Made by a program: the position numbers and the translations under genes. From Lyngbya sp. CCAP 1446/10 (lineage in GTDB: Bacteria; Cyanobacteriota; Cyanobacteriia; Cyanobacteriales; Microcoleaceae): DNA of 64,000 nt. Each line of letters opens with the position of its first letter. Within the stretch, counting starts at the first letter, position 1. Location of the stretch: the NCBI RefSeq assembly GCF_026130175.1, contig NZ_JAIGNI010000008.1, positions 1-64,000 on the forward strand, read 5' to 3'. This document shows positions 9,659 through 19,414 of this stretch, one piece after another. Under the pieces are notes generated by a model. It worked only from the letters and a program-made list of their open reading frames with translations. It was not told the DNA's origin and searched no databases.

Positions 9659-10723
9659 TCAAGCTTTTTCCCCATGTCGTTCGAGAGCTAATTGAATTAA
9701 ACGGTCTACTAATTCAGGGAAAGAAATGCCGTCCGCTGCCCACATTTGGGGATACATACTGGTAGCTGTAAAGCCGGGAAAAGTGTTAATTTCGTTAATC
9801 AAAACTTCTCCGGTTGATTCAACATAGAAAAAGTCTACTCGCGCTAAACCTGCTGCATCTACAGCCAAAAATGCTTGCACAGCCATTTCTTGGATTTGCG
9901 AGACGATCGCACCGCTGACTTTTGCCGGAATTGAACACTCGGATTGTCCCTGGGTATATTTAGTTTTGTAGTCGTAGAAATCGCTTTGAAAAGTAATTTC
10001 TCCCACGGTTGAAGCTGTGGGGTTGTCGTTGCCTAAAACTGCACATTCTAACTCTCTAGCAACCACACCCGCTTCAACAATTATCCGCCTGTCGTAGCTG
10101 GCGGCGCTGTCGAGAGCGGCTTCTAATTCAGCGCGCGATCGAGCCTTAGAAATTCCCACAGATGAGCCCAAATTGGCAGGTTTGACAAAGCAAGGATAGC
10201 CCAAAGCCGCTTCAATTTTGTCGCACAGTTTGGGGAAAACGCAAGGATTCGACCAGATTTCGGAACGATTGACAGCGATGTATTTTACCTGCGGCAAACC
10301 TGCGTGAGCAAAAGCCATTTTCATCGCTATTTTATCCATCCCCACCGCCGAACCCAAAACCCCGGAACCGACAAAAGGAACTTGCAATAATTTCAGCAAT
10401 CCTTGCACCGTACCGTCTTCGCCGTTAGGCCCATGCAAAACCGGGAACCAAACATCTACTGCATTAAAACTGGGAAATTGGGGAGAGTCGTTTCCTTGTC
10501 CTGGTTCCTCTATTTCCAGAGGTTTTCCGGTGGCTAAGACTTGTTGAGGTAATGTTCCCGACAGCCAGCGGCCGTCTTTTTGGATGTAAAAGGGCAGAAC
10601 TTCGTATTTAGAGGCATTTTCGTCAGCAGCGAGGGCGCGGGCGATCGCCCGCGCCGAACTAATCGAGACTTCATGTTCGCCCGATCGCCCGCCGAAGAGT
10701 AACCCAATCCGCATCTTCGTCAT
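9659..10723 (-). CDS. ddl: D-alanine--D-alanine ligase
   Basis: ATP-grasp ligase that joins two D-Ala for peptidoglycan synthesis in the cytoplasm. The N-terminal [13 protein letters not shown] is diagnostic, as are [31 protein letters not shown] and the C-terminal metal/phosphate motif [12 protein letters not shown]. At 354 residues it has the normal length. The ATG at 10723 has GGGAG nine bases upstream; a second Met three codons in is possible. It lies about 200 bases from miaB on the same strand, and a loosely organised operon is possible. Confidence 0.97.
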   Translation of the reverse strand: MTKMRIGLLFGGRSGEHEVSISSARAIARALAADENASKYEVLPFYIQKDGRWLSGTLPQQVLATGKPLEIEEPGQGNDSPQFPSFNAVDVWFPVLHGPNGEDGTVQGLLKLLQVPFVGSGVLGSAVGMDKIAMKMAFAHAGLPQVKYIAVNRSEIWSNPCVFPKLCDKIEAALGYPCFVKPANLGSSVGISKARSRAELEAALDSAASYDRRIIVEAGVVARELECAVLGNDNPTASTVGEITFQSDFYDYKTKYTQGQSECSIPAKVSGAIVSQIQEMAVQAFLAVDAAGLARVDFFYVESTGEVLINEINTFPGFTATSMYPQMWAADGISFPELVDRLIQLALERHGEKA

Positions 10724-10919
10724 TTTTCCATACTCCCGGTACTTTTTGACAAATATACACGCAGAGAGCGCAACTAAGGCACATACGAACCGCTTTAAGA
10801 CTACTTATCTCAACCCTTCCACCCTTCCTCTGTGTCCTCTGCGCTCTCTGCGGTAAAAAAATCACATCTTCTTAGAAAAGTTCACCAGTAAGCCGTCCCC
10901 TCTCTCATTCCGGTGCTAT

Positions 10920-12260
10920 TTAAAGGATTTCCCCTGTCAAACTAAAAGCGCGAATATCTGTAATTTTCACCGGCACAGTTTTACCAGCCAATTCAGCGAT
11001 ATCGCCCTTAAAGAATGTGAGACGATTACCGCGAGTACGCCCCATCACCTGAGTTGGATCTTTAAGATTCTGAACTTCCACCAAAACCTCCTCAATGCGC
11101 CCGAAATAGCGCTGTGAGCGCTCCATAGCGGTTGTACTGACGACATGATTTATGCGTTGCAGGCGATCGGCTTTCACATCCTCACTCAACTGATTTTCCC
11201 ACAAAGCAGCCGGCGTACCAGGACGAGGCGAATAAGCCGCAGTATTCACCAAATCAAAACCAACATCTTCGATTAACTTCAAAGTCTTCTCAAACTGCGC
11301 CTCCGTCTCCCCCGGAAAACCCACAATCGCATCAGCCGTAATCGAAGCATCCGGCATATAACGGCGAATCATATCAACAATTCGCAGATATTTCTCCTGA
11401 GTATAACCACGAGACATCGCCTTCAAAATCTCATTATCGCCAGACTGAAAAGGCACATGAAAATGTTCGCAAACCTGCGGCAATTCCGCACAAGCACGAA
11501 TCAACCTTTCATTAAAATAGCGCGGGTGGCTAGTAGCAAAACGGAGGCGATCGACCCCAGGAACATCCCGAACAAAATAGAGCAAATCCGTCAAAGTATG
11601 CTGATTACTACCATCCGGTTTTGTTCCAGGCAAATCGCGACCATAAGCATCAATATTCTGCCCCAACAAAGTCACTTCCTTATAACCTTGACGGCCCAAC
11701 TCCTCCATTTCAGCCCGAATAGCTTCCGGGATTCGAGACTGTTCAACCCCGCGAACATTCGGCACAACACAATAAGTGCAGCGTTCATTGCAGCCATAAA
11801 TCACATTCACCCAAGCAGTCACCTTACTATCGCGACGAGGCTTAGTAATATCCTCCATAATCTCCACAGCTTCAGTCGCCACAACCTGATTTCCCTGAAA
11901 AACTTGTTCCAGCAAATCTTCAAGTCGGTTAGCGTGTTGCGGGCCCATTACTAAGTCCAATTCCGGCACTCTGCGTAATAGCGCTTCACCTTCCTGCTGC
12001 GCCACGCATCCAGCGACAACTAAAGTTAAACCGGGTTCTTTGCGCTTGCGATGAGCTTGCCTTCCGAGATTAGAATAAACTCTTTGTTCAGCATTATCGC
12101 GAATTGTGCAAGTATTGTAGAGAATCAAACTAGCTTCGTTCGGGTCTTCCGAGAACTCAAAGCCCATATTTTCCAAAATGCCAGCCATCCGTTCCGAATC
12201 GGCTTTATTCATCTGGCATCCGAAAGTAGTAATGTGATAGCGGCGGGGTTTAACGGTCAT
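10920..12260 (-). CDS. miaB: tRNA-2-methylthio-N6-dimethylallyladenosine synthase
   Basis: Radical-SAM methylthiotransferase that converts i6A37 to ms2i6A37 in tRNAs reading UNN codons. The N-terminal UPF0004 domain carries the three Cys of the auxiliary cluster ([36 protein letters not shown]). The radical-SAM CxxxCxxC is in [22 protein letters not shown] domain ends the 446-residue protein ([12 protein letters not shown]...[14 protein letters not shown]). The start is ATG 12260; the preceding bases show no strong Shine-Dalgarno. Confidence 0.97.
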   Translation of the reverse strand: MTVKPRRYHITTFGCQMNKADSERMAGILENMGFEFSEDPNEASLILYNTCTIRDNAEQRVYSNLGRQAHRKRKEPGLTLVVAGCVAQQEGEALLRRVPELDLVMGPQHANRLEDLLEQVFQGNQVVATEAVEIMEDITKPRRDSKVTAWVNVIYGCNERCTYCVVPNVRGVEQSRIPEAIRAEMEELGRQGYKEVTLLGQNIDAYGRDLPGTKPDGSNQHTLTDLLYFVRDVPGVDRLRFATSHPRYFNERLIRACAELPQVCEHFHVPFQSGDNEILKAMSRGYTQEKYLRIVDMIRRYMPDASITADAIVGFPGETEAQFEKTLKLIEDVGFDLVNTAAYSPRPGTPAALWENQLSEDVKADRLQRINHVVSTTAMERSQRYFGRIEEVLVEVQNLKDPTQVMGRTRGNRLTFFKGDIAELAGKTVPVKITDIRAFSLTGEIL

Positions 12261-12425
12261 GGCGAATTGCAGGGAAATAAAAAATCTAAGTTTTCAACCT
12301 TAACCAACCATTATATAACAAGTCTAAACCCTTTGTGAACTTTTCTTTTTCTCAGTTCATTTACAAAACCAATTTCACAAACCTGTAGGTGTGTGAGGCA
12401 AGGCGATTAACTGTTACGGGGGGCT

Positions 12426-12494
12426 AGAAACCCGGTTTATATGAGTTTTGCGATTGGTCACGACAAATCTAGCAAAAAACCGGGTTTCTGAGAT
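12426..12494. repeat. AAACCGGGTTT-type dispersed inverted repeat
   Basis: Starts AGAAACCCGGTTTATATGAG and ends AAAACCGGGTTTCTGAGA. Same family as 3269, 17260, 44327 and 46414. It lies downstream of the cytosine methyltransferase stop and upstream of miaB, both on the minus strand. Confidence 0.75.
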
Positions 12495-12508
12495 ATTTTT
12501 GCGCTTTT

Positions 12509-13684
12509 TTATTTATTTATTTTGTCTCTAAAATTTGTCTGTAAAAATTGATAAATTGTTTGAGAAATAGCCTGGGAAGCCAAATAAGGAACCCCATTCC
12601 CAACTGTTTTAAACATATTAGTCAGCGTCATCTGATCCGGCAGCGCAAACTTTTTTGGCAGCGACTGAATAGCCAGTGTTTCTGCCACAGAAAGCCTGCG
12701 AACTTTGTAAGGGTGCAAGTGAACTTCGTTATTTCCGTAGCAAGCAGTCGGTGAATAACGCCAGCGGTGCAGGCGCTTAAAAGATTTTTTTGAATCGTCT
12801 CCCTCATCAACCTCAGCAAACCTTTTAATACCTGCTCTCGGTTGAAAATAATGTTCAGCATTGGGATGGTTGAGAACATCATTTTTTTGGAACCAAAACT
12901 CAACCGTTAACTCTTGGGGGATTCCATCGGGACAACCCAAGAAACCATCGCCTGCAAAGGCATTTCTCTCAGGCCAAGGATAAGTAAAAACTTCTGATTT
13001 GGGATATAATATTTGACCTTCCCAAGGAAATAAACTTTCGGGTAACATTGGGCTGGTTTCATCTAAGGAAACGCCCAGATTTTTGACAAGATTTTTTCTG
13101 AAGCCAATCAAAATAATTCGGTCTCTATCTTGCGGGACGCCGTATTCGATCGCATTTATTAACCTTTCTACAAAAAAATATCCCGCATCAGCCAGCTTAT
13201 GCTTGAGTTCGTCGTAAAAAGCTTTATGTTTTTTGGTTCTCCACAAACCTTTGACATTTTCAAACAAAAAGAAATCCGGCTGCTGCTGACAAATCAATTC
13301 AATGTACGAAGCTGAAAGTTGACCTTTATCTCCTTCCTGACCTCGGTTTTTGCCACCAATCGAAAAGTCAGGACAAGGCGGCCCCGCGATAAATCCCACA
13401 ATATCATGATTCTTCCGAGCATCCTGCATTAATTCCCGCAGACGAGAAGCTGGTTTTCCAGCTACAAGTTGAGTGACATCTGCTTCATCTGCTTCGCAGT
13501 ATCCGTATTCTGGTAGTGGCAAATTTAGACACTGCCGAGAGTAGCGGTATGCTTGCAGGAAAGGTGGGAAAATTTCATTGACATAGGCTACATTAAAGCC
13601 GCTTAATTCAAAACCGAGGTCAAGGAATCCTGAACCGGAAAAAAATGAGAATATACAGGGAATTGGGCATGGGGAATTGGGCAT
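12509..13684 (-). CDS. Orphan C5-cytosine DNA methyltransferase
   Basis: AdoMet-dependent DNA (cytosine-5) methyltransferase. Motif I is FSFFSGSGFLDLGFELSGF, motif IV GFIAGPPCPDFS with catalytic Cys104, motif VI FLFENVKGLW, motif VIII QDRDRIILIGF. The C-terminal motifs IX/X (RRLSVAETLAIQSLP..., GNGVPYLASQAI) are present, so the enzyme looks intact at 391 residues. The target site cannot be read from sequence. No restriction endonuclease or Vsr is next to it, so it is an orphan in this window. The only in-frame Met before motif I lies in a low-complexity tract (see 13660-13715), with no visible Shine-Dalgarno, so the N-terminus is uncertain. Confidence 0.9.
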   Translation of the reverse strand: MPNSPCPIPCIFSFFSGSGFLDLGFELSGFNVAYVNEIFPPFLQAYRYSRQCLNLPLPEYGYCEADEADVTQLVAGKPASRLRELMQDARKNHDIVGFIAGPPCPDFSIGGKNRGQEGDKGQLSASYIELICQQQPDFFLFENVKGLWRTKKHKAFYDELKHKLADAGYFFVERLINAIEYGVPQDRDRIILIGFRKNLVKNLGVSLDETSPMLPESLFPWEGQILYPKSEVFTYPWPERNAFAGDGFLGCPDGIPQELTVEFWFQKNDVLNHPNAEHYFQPRAGIKRFAEVDEGDDSKKSFKRLHRWRYSPTACYGNNEVHLHPYKVRRLSVAETLAIQSLPKKFALPDQMTLTNMFKTVGNGVPYLASQAISQTIYQFLQTNFRDKINK

Positions 13685-13715
13685 TGGGAATCGGTAATTG
13701 GTAATTGGTAATTGG
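13660..13715. repeat. Low-complexity ATTGGGCAT/ATTGGTAA tract at the methyltransferase start
   Basis: Short tandem units related to AATTGGGCATTGGG and AATTGGTAATTGG. On the minus strand the tract reads CCCAATGCCCAATTCC and contains the presumed methyltransferase start. A second tract of the same kind is at 14243-14340, so the gene downstream of each promoter is bracketed by these repeats. Confidence 0.7.
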
Positions 13716-13804
13716 CCGGGGCGGGTTTATGAGATTATTGGTCTTAGGCACAGATTGTCTGTAAAATCTGCCCCTACAGGCATCACAAAAATCACACAAT
13801 ATTT

Positions 13805-14233
13805 TTACAACCACTGGCCACCTCGGAAGCGCCAGTAGGGAAATAAAATTCGCATTAGTGTTTGCGATGCCAGATAAATAGCCAGCCATACCAAACTATA
13901 ATGTAAAACAAAAGCTGCCAAGTCAAAATCTTGGGCAGGTATTCCGGGCAAACCGATAATTTTGATTAAAAATAACACAAAAAGTGCTTCCCAAATCCCG
14001 GCGATCAATTGAAACGCGCCTGGCCAATCTCGATCCCAGCGAAACTTTTGGATGTAGATATATAAGACATCCCAGCCGATGCCAAAAATTGCTACATAGC
14101 CTAAAATTAAGAAAAAAATTTCGCCTGATGTGGAGGTAATTAAACCCATAAAAAATGGCAGCGTTACTAAAACGCCTACGGTGGCAAATAGCAGTAGCCG
14201 AGTTTGCCAGCGGCCGAATAAGGTGGGAGTCAT
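13805..14233 (-). CDS. Conserved small membrane protein of unknown function
   Basis: A 142-residue protein with about four hydrophobic segments (residues 12-30, 36-55, 70-92, 107-130). I do not recognise a named family. The even spacing of the segments and the polar, Trp/Arg-rich loops (QKFRWDRDWPG, FPYWRFRGGQWL) suggest a genuine inner-membrane protein. It begins just downstream of a low-complexity tract that isolates it from the FHA-oxidoreductase gene, and ends 120 bases before the methyltransferase on the same strand. Confidence 0.65.
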   Translation of the reverse strand: MTPTLFGRWQTRLLLFATVGVLVTLPFFMGLITSTSGEIFFLILGYVAIFGIGWDVLYIYIQKFRWDRDWPGAFQLIAGIWEALFVLFLIKIIGLPGIPAQDFDLAAFVLHYSLVWLAIYLASQTLMRILFPYWRFRGGQWL

Positions 14234-14242
14234 AATAAATTA

Positions 14243-14340
14243 AGAATTGGGCATTGGGCATTGGGCATTGGGCATTGGCATTGATCAGAAATAACTAATA
14301 ACTAATAACCAATAACCAATAACTAATAACCAATAACTAA
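14243..14340. repeat. Low-complexity tandem tracts (GGGCATT and AATAACTAATAACC)
   Basis: Four tandem copies of TTGGGCA are followed by about seven copies of ATAACTA/ATAACCA units. The tract is non-coding and lies between two minus-strand genes. Similar tracts are at 13660 and 60036-60136. Confidence 0.8.
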
Positions 14341-16350
14341 TCAACCGGGAGATTTATTTAAAATCCACTTTAACCATTGTACGATCGATCGCCAAACGTT
14401 CAATTTTCCAACACCCGGAGCTCCATTAGCGGCCAGACTTTCAACGGAACGCAGGGCGGCGTACTGCAATCCCAGAAAGCTGTCTACGGGCGCGTAAGGC
14501 CCGCCCAAAGTAATCGCGCCCGCTGTGTATACCCGGCCTTCTCCGTGAAGAGGGGAAGTGTTACGCAATTCGGGTACTTCAAAATCGTTGTTCACGCTCA
14601 AACGCCCCAAACCGTTGAGGGGCAGATTGTAGTGGGCTACTAAATCCTCTAACAGGGGACTGGTTTTCACCTTAGCGTCCAAACCCGTCGCGTCAATGAT
14701 AAAATCAGCTTCTAACTTAATTTGCCCCTTGAGATCCTTTTCCCCAATGTAAGTCACCGTGCGGTTTTGACTGTCGCGATCGACTTTCTCGACTTCCCCG
14801 AAGGTAATTTGATACCATCCTTGACTTAAACCTTCTTTAACAATACGCCGCCAGTCGTTGCGATTGGCTGTAGTAGTGCCGCCCCAGTCGGATAGAAACT
14901 GCGGGCGCAATTCGGGTTTGGCTTTTTCCAAAAGTACGCGGAGCTCCCCGCCCCAGCAGGCTTTCGGCCAGTTGAAAGGTTGAAATTCATAGTGATTTTC
15001 GACTTGTCGCTCAGCCCGATCGAATTTGTTACCTTGAGGTTTGGCCGATCGCATCAAATGCAATACTTGAATATTGGTATTCCGTTGTCGCGCTTCATAA
15101 ATCCGCTGCACCACCCGCGAAGCCACAATCCCCCGCCCTCTAATCAATACGCTGCCGCCCCTCGCTTCCAACTTTTCGTAAACACCGTCGTGGCTTTCGT
15201 AAGCGTTGACAACCGACTCAAAATCCTGAGTTTTTTCGCGATACTCTTGCAAGTCTGGCAAAAATTGAATGGCGGGATAGCCGGTGGCTAAGTGTACGTA
15301 TTTGGCGATTAAAAAAGCATGGTCACGGTGATCGGCATTCGATCGAGAATAAGCGATCGCGTACCTGCCGTCATCTGTCTTCCGAATTCCCCGCACTCTC
15401 CCGTAGCGAAACATCTGATTCCATCCGATACGCGCAGTTTCCCTGTCAATCGAATCAAACACATTCCCGGCGCGCGGCGTATAAGTTTCGGCAAAAGTCG
15501 GTTCCGCAAACACCTGCCACATCAACTTTAGCGACACAATCAACCGCCCTTTCAGCAATTCCTGCCAAGCTTCTCGCAAAGCATAGGGAGGCCAGCCCCA
15601 AATGTTGTCTGGACAAGCATCAGAATTCGATCGCAGCCGTTCGTGCAGCGGAATTTGAGAATTTAAGCATAACCGACGGTAGCGCGCGTAAGGCTGCTCT
15701 TCCATGCCCAAAACTGCAATTCGATCGACCTTAACACCGCAAATTCTTAACAAATCCACCCAAATCAAGCTACCCAAACCACCACCAACAGCAGCCCAAT
15801 CAACTTCTGCCACAGGGAGTCCCATCGATTGGAGCGATCGCATTGTCACTTGATTCGCGTGCAAAAATGCGATCGGCGGAAATTCTCCCTTACCCTTATT
15901 ATTGGTTTGAGGAAGTGGCGACACGATTTGTGGCCACAACGCAGGGTCTAGCCCATTGGTCTGCGGGTTAAAAAAAATGTGAGAATTGACAGACTGGGTT
16001 TCTGTGGAATTAACAGCAAATGAAATGGCGATCGCACAGGGCCCAAGTTGCAGCATATCCCCATTTGCTAGGATGCACCGGGTTTGGCGAGTGCCGTTGA
16101 CAAAAGTACCGTTGCGGCTGCCCGTATCAGTGACTATAATACTGTCGCCTTCGGTGGCAATCACAGCGTGAAACCGAGAAACTTGACTGCTTTTGAGGAG
16201 AATTCGAGAAACTCGTTCCCCGTTAATTGTGGTGGGCATAGCTTCAAAATTTCGTCCCAAAGCGATGGGCAATTCGAGTATCGGGGAGCGACAATCCCCC
16301 GTAGCTGTATCATTCCAAGTCAGTCGCAGGCGCAAGGGTTGAGGATTCAT
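14341..16350 (-). CDS. FHA domain fused to FAD/NAD(P)-binding oxidoreductase-like module
   Basis: Residues 30-105 form an FHA phosphothreonine-binding domain: GR at 32-33, SxxSRFHA at 55-62, SRNGTFVNG at 78-86. Residues from about 170 to 620 resemble the FAD/NAD(P)-binding proteins of the NAD_binding_9 type. The pieces seen are VDWAAVGGGLGSL near the start, LATGYPAIQFLPD, GGSVLIRGRGIVASRVV, and the C-terminal FIIDATGLDAKV plus VYTAGAITLGGPYAP. The fusion suggests that Ser/Thr phosphorylation recruits a flavoenzyme, or that a flavin-binding protein serves in signalling; substrate and partner are unknown. The start is ATG 16350. A second FHA protein follows at 16644-17174 on the same strand. 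Confidence 0.82.
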   Translation of the reverse strand: MNPQPLRLRLTWNDTATGDCRSPILELPIALGRNFEAMPTTINGERVSRILLKSSQVSRFHAVIATEGDSIIVTDTGSRNGTFVNGTRQTRCILANGDMLQLGPCAIAISFAVNSTETQSVNSHIFFNPQTNGLDPALWPQIVSPLPQTNNKGKGEFPPIAFLHANQVTMRSLQSMGLPVAEVDWAAVGGGLGSLIWVDLLRICGVKVDRIAVLGMEEQPYARYRRLCLNSQIPLHERLRSNSDACPDNIWGWPPYALREAWQELLKGRLIVSLKLMWQVFAEPTFAETYTPRAGNVFDSIDRETARIGWNQMFRYGRVRGIRKTDDGRYAIAYSRSNADHRDHAFLIAKYVHLATGYPAIQFLPDLQEYREKTQDFESVVNAYESHDGVYEKLEARGGSVLIRGRGIVASRVVQRIYEARQRNTNIQVLHLMRSAKPQGNKFDRAERQVENHYEFQPFNWPKACWGGELRVLLEKAKPELRPQFLSDWGGTTTANRNDWRRIVKEGLSQGWYQITFGEVEKVDRDSQNRTVTYIGEKDLKGQIKLEADFIIDATGLDAKVKTSPLLEDLVAHYNLPLNGLGRLSVNNDFEVPELRNTSPLHGEGRVYTAGAITLGGPYAPVDSFLGLQYAALRSVESLAANGAPGVGKLNVWRSIVQWLKWILNKSPG

Positions 16351-16643
16351 TATTATTTTTTAAACATCAGCCGTCGGCTTTGAGCTTTCTGCCGAAAAAG
16401 ATGTTTGAATTTGAGAGATTTGATTTGAGATTTTGGATTGAATGCAATCGGGAACGACAAAATCGGGTTTTTTAATCCCTTGACTTTGTTCAAAACCTGA
16501 ATCAAAGTTAAAAAATCGGTTTTTTGGGTTTTGATGTAGCAATGTGTAGGCGAAAATTAGTCGCGGGAAATGGCACAATCCTAGCATTAGCGATGTTTGA
16601 TTGTCGATCGGGCGATCGTCTAATTATCCCTTTTTTTCTCCCC

Positions 16644-17174
16644 TCAAGGAGACAGCACCACACTCACCGCCGCCGCCAAAGAAGTGCCGCACCACGGACA
16701 CCCTGCACTCAACTGCGCGTAAGGCGAAACGCGGCTGCATTTGGGACACTGCAAACCGTAGGTGGAAGGCTGCGTCGCTGGGGAAGAAATTTGCACCGGA
16801 AGCGCAGGCAGCAAAACTGTCAGTGGCGCAGCTACCTGCATCTCCGTCACCTCTACCACCTCGATATGCACTTTGCCTAAATGGATACGGCTGTCGGATT
16901 TCAATGTTGCTTCGCCCGATGCGAGAATTTTTCCGTCTACCAGGGGCGGATTGCTGGCGCGCAAATTGCGCACTGCATACTGCTGCAATTCGTGATTAAA
17001 AAATATTTCGACGTGCAACCCCGATACACTGGAATCGGAAAATACTATATCGCACTTCGCTGGGTCGCGCCCAAGTCTCACGGTTCCCGGATTTTTGCTG
17101 GGCTGTACGTTTTGAATCATCTGAGTTTGACGTACCCCAGCCTCTGTCCATGTTAATGTGAGCTGGTTTGTCAT
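16644..17174 (-). CDS. FHA domain protein with C-terminal zinc ribbon
   Basis: A 176-residue protein. The FHA domain is at about residues 30-105, with LGRDPAKCDIVF (GR 35-36), DSSVSGLHVEI (Ser48/Ser49, His54) and NPPLVDGKIL in place of the usual NGT. It lacks the canonical NGT, so phosphopeptide affinity may be altered. A Pro/Ala-rich linker (112-138) leads to a zinc ribbon with two CxxC knuckles, C143/C146 and C159/C162. It sits upstream of the FHA-oxidoreductase gene on the same strand, separated by about 290 bases, and probably works with Ser/Thr kinases encoded elsewhere. Confidence 0.82.
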   Translation of the reverse strand: MTNQLTLTWTEAGVRQTQMIQNVQPSKNPGTVRLGRDPAKCDIVFSDSSVSGLHVEIFFNHELQQYAVRNLRASNPPLVDGKILASGEATLKSDSRIHLGKVHIEVVEVTEMQVAAPLTVLLPALPVQISSPATQPSTYGLQCPKCSRVSPYAQLSAGCPWCGTSLAAAVSVVLSP

Positions 17175-17259
17175 GTTCTATGGTTTCCTGAAATATATAA
17201 AAATCTTACTTATTTATATCAAGACTTCAGAGAGTTTCAGGACTCATGCGCCTGGGCCC

Positions 17260-17328
17260 AGAAACCTGGTTTCTACGAGTTTTGGGTTTGGTAACGAGAA
17301 ATCTACAAAGAAACCCGGTTTCTGAGGT
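17260..17328. repeat. AAACCGGGTTT-type dispersed inverted repeat
   Basis: AGAAACCTGGTTTCTACGAG at the left and AAAGAAACCCGGTTTCTGAGG at the right, with GAGTTTTGGGTTTGGTAACGAGAAATCTAC between. It is clearly the same element as at 3269 and 12426. It lies in the 380-base spacer upstream of the FHA/zinc-ribbon gene, which otherwise holds only the terminator at 17382. Confidence 0.75.
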
Positions 17329-17381
17329 CAAAAGTGCGATCGCGAACTATATTCGTTAACCAAATATTTCGTGTTACAAAC

Positions 17382-17409
17382 AAAAAAGCCCCGAAATCGG
17401 GGCTTTTTG
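17382..17409. terminator. Bidirectional intrinsic terminator
   Basis: AAAAAA, then GCCCCGA AA TCGGGGC, then TTTTT. This perfect GC-rich 7-bp stem is flanked by A and T tracts, so it can stop transcription from either side. It lies downstream of the minus-strand KGG gene (17556-17789), which it most likely terminates. Confidence 0.85.
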
Positions 17410-17555
17410 CGATCGGATAGACTTTTCTTAAGAGATAGACTGATGTTTGCAGGCAATACAAGCTTACAAACATCTTGATCGTGATACAGCTTAAGAACGT
17501 CTTAAGAATCCCACAGTGTCAGATATTTCAGCCACTGTGCGAAGTGATCGCAGAC

Positions 17556-17789
17556 TTAATTAGCTTCGCTTTTGCGACTTTTCCGGCCGCCTTCGCGACC
17601 AATTTGAGCCATGTGTTCCCGATTTCTGCTGACAGCTTCGCCGCCTTTTTGACCAGCTTCTCTCGCTTCTTCCGAAGTAAATTCGTGGGCAGTTCCTTTA
17701 GCGTGTGCAGCTTTGCCGCCTTTGCTAGCAATTGCGCGCTGTTTTTCTGCGTCCATAGATGCGAATCCGCGTTTGCTTTTCTCAGCCAT
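17556..17789 (-). CDS. KGG-repeat stress-induced protein (Con-10/GsiB-like)
   Basis: A 77-residue hydrophilic protein with the repeated KGG-type motif: RGFASMDAEKQRAIASKGGKAAH, REAGQKGGEAVS and QIGREGGRKS. Proteins of this kind (B. subtilis GsiB, Neurospora Con-10, E. coli YciG) are induced by stress or desiccation; the molecular role is not settled. A strong AAGGAG lies seven bases before the ATG at 17789. It stands alone, with a terminator downstream at 17382. Confidence 0.9.
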   Translation of the reverse strand: MAEKSKRGFASMDAEKQRAIASKGGKAAHAKGTAHEFTSEEAREAGQKGGEAVSRNREHMAQIGREGGRKSRKSEAN

Positions 17790-18108
17790 GACTGTCTCCT
17801 TGTTGTTTTTCTGAATTTTTACAAATGTGAACTAAAAATAGTTCACGCCCGGACACTGTAGTTAGATCCGCCAAAGTTTAAGCAGGTTACTGTCTTTCAA
17901 TCATTCTACAAACCTTCCAACTTTTATACCTCTTTCTCAGGTATAGTTATTCTTTGGTTCGCTGGAAGGATGGAACGGAAAGCTGATTGGCGATCGACTC
18001 ACAGGATTTTTTGACTTAACGGGGACACTTCAAAAATTTAAAGTCCAAAGAGGGATGCTTTTTTGTCTTTTGACTTTTCCTTTTTTTGCTGCCTTCCGGG
18101 CCCGCCAG

Positions 18109-18762
18109 TTATCCCGATGTTAGGTGATCTGCCGATCGAGTTGTTTCTGGCAAGCGATATCTCGGCGCACAGAGCAGGACGTACTCGATCACCTTTATCA
18201 AGTTTACCCGATGACCGATCGATACATAAATCGGTTTTATCCCAGTTTGCGTCCTTAACGCTGCACCTACCGTTGATCCCTCGTGCAGCAAGGGCTGCCA
18301 ACTGCCCCGGTCTAACCCTACTTCTGAATGTTCTCCGATGAATCTAGTTTTGGCAACTCCGATCGTGGCAATTCCTGTCAAAACTCCCAAATGGCAAGCA
18401 AGACCGAACCTGCGGGGATGGGCTAGTCCTTGACCGTCGCACAATATCAAGTCTGGTCTCAAACTGATATTTTCTAAAGCGTCGAGGACTGCCGGCACTT
18501 CTCGAAAAGACAGGAAACCGGGAAAGTAAGGAAAAGCTGTCGGACTGCGAACCACAGACTGCTGCTGTAATTGCAAGTCGGGAAAGCTCAGAACTGTTAC
18601 AGCGGCCCGCGATACGCTGTCTACACTGTCGTAGCCGACATCTACGCCTGCGACATACCGAACTGTCTCAAGTTGATTTTCGGTAATTACCTCTGACCGG
18701 AGCTGTTCTTGAATGGCGATCGCCTCTTCAATTGTTTTGGGCCAAGGGTGTCGCTGCCACAT
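18109..18762 (-). CDS. nfi: Endonuclease V (deoxyinosine 3' endonuclease)
   Basis: Cleaves the second phosphodiester bond 3' of deoxyinosine to start alternative excision repair of deaminated adenine. The family blocks are clear in the 217-residue protein: VAGVDVGYD with the first catalytic Asp, SFREVPAVLDAL, DLILCDGQGLAHPRRFGLACHLG with further metal ligands, and IGVAKTRFIGEH. The start is ATG 18762. It is monocistronic, and the last 15 residues are not conserved in the family as I know it. Confidence 0.95.
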   Translation of the reverse strand: MWQRHPWPKTIEEAIAIQEQLRSEVITENQLETVRYVAGVDVGYDSVDSVSRAAVTVLSFPDLQLQQQSVVRSPTAFPYFPGFLSFREVPAVLDALENISLRPDLILCDGQGLAHPRRFGLACHLGVLTGIATIGVAKTRFIGEHSEVGLDRGSWQPLLHEGSTVGAALRTQTGIKPIYVSIGHRVNLIKVIEYVLLCAPRYRLPETTRSADHLTSG

Positions 18763-19414
18763 TAGATATCTTTATTCAACCGTTCTCATCTAAGTTTAAC
18801 TTATTTTCTGCCATTTTTCATCTCGGATTTTGATCGTTGGTCGCTATAAATTCACCACTCGTGTAATGAGTCTCTTTTTATACTCGCAAGGCTTGAGTAA
18901 GGCGGGCCCAGACCGATTCTACAAATAGAGTCTGATGTTCTCCGGCTGCAATTCTATTTTTCGCTGGTGCTTGCACCAACCCCAATACGGTTTCACCCGC
19001 GCCAACCTCCAATTTTTCTCTAAAAATTCACAAAAATTACCTGTTCGAGCCGGATTTTTGAGCTTTCCCAAAAGCTTTTGAGCTTCGATCGCCCTTTGAT
19101 AGCTTGTTGGAGAGCGATCGAGCTATCTATTCAGTTTTTCATATAAAATTATTCCCGTTGTCAAGATATTGAAACATTTATTCATCAATAAATTAAACCT
19201 GGTACAAGTGCCATAATTAATATCACAACATCAAGCTACCGGGAATATTATGCTTTTTGCATTTTAGAGGCTATCTGACCGGGAAATTTATATGAGTTTT
19301 ATGAATCAAATAAATTAATTTATGAGTTGTTGCACCATTAATATAAAGTTATTATATTAGATAATAGCGAAGAGACAACTCACATCATGTAACACAACAT
19401 AGGTAAATTAACAT
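18763..19414. other. 650-base divergent intergenic region
   Basis: It separates endonuclease V (-) from the SPFH gene (+), so it must hold both promoters. I see no open frame of interest and no dispersed repeat family member. The right 270 bases are strongly AT-rich, ending ATTATATTAGATAATAGCG about 40 bases before the SPFH start. TATATT or GATAAT there could be a -10 element, but no convincing -35 partner was found. Confidence 0.45.

Noticed and set aside
14980-16383. Several plus-strand frames of 60-103 codons
   Set aside because: All are shadows of the FHA-oxidoreductase gene on the minus strand.
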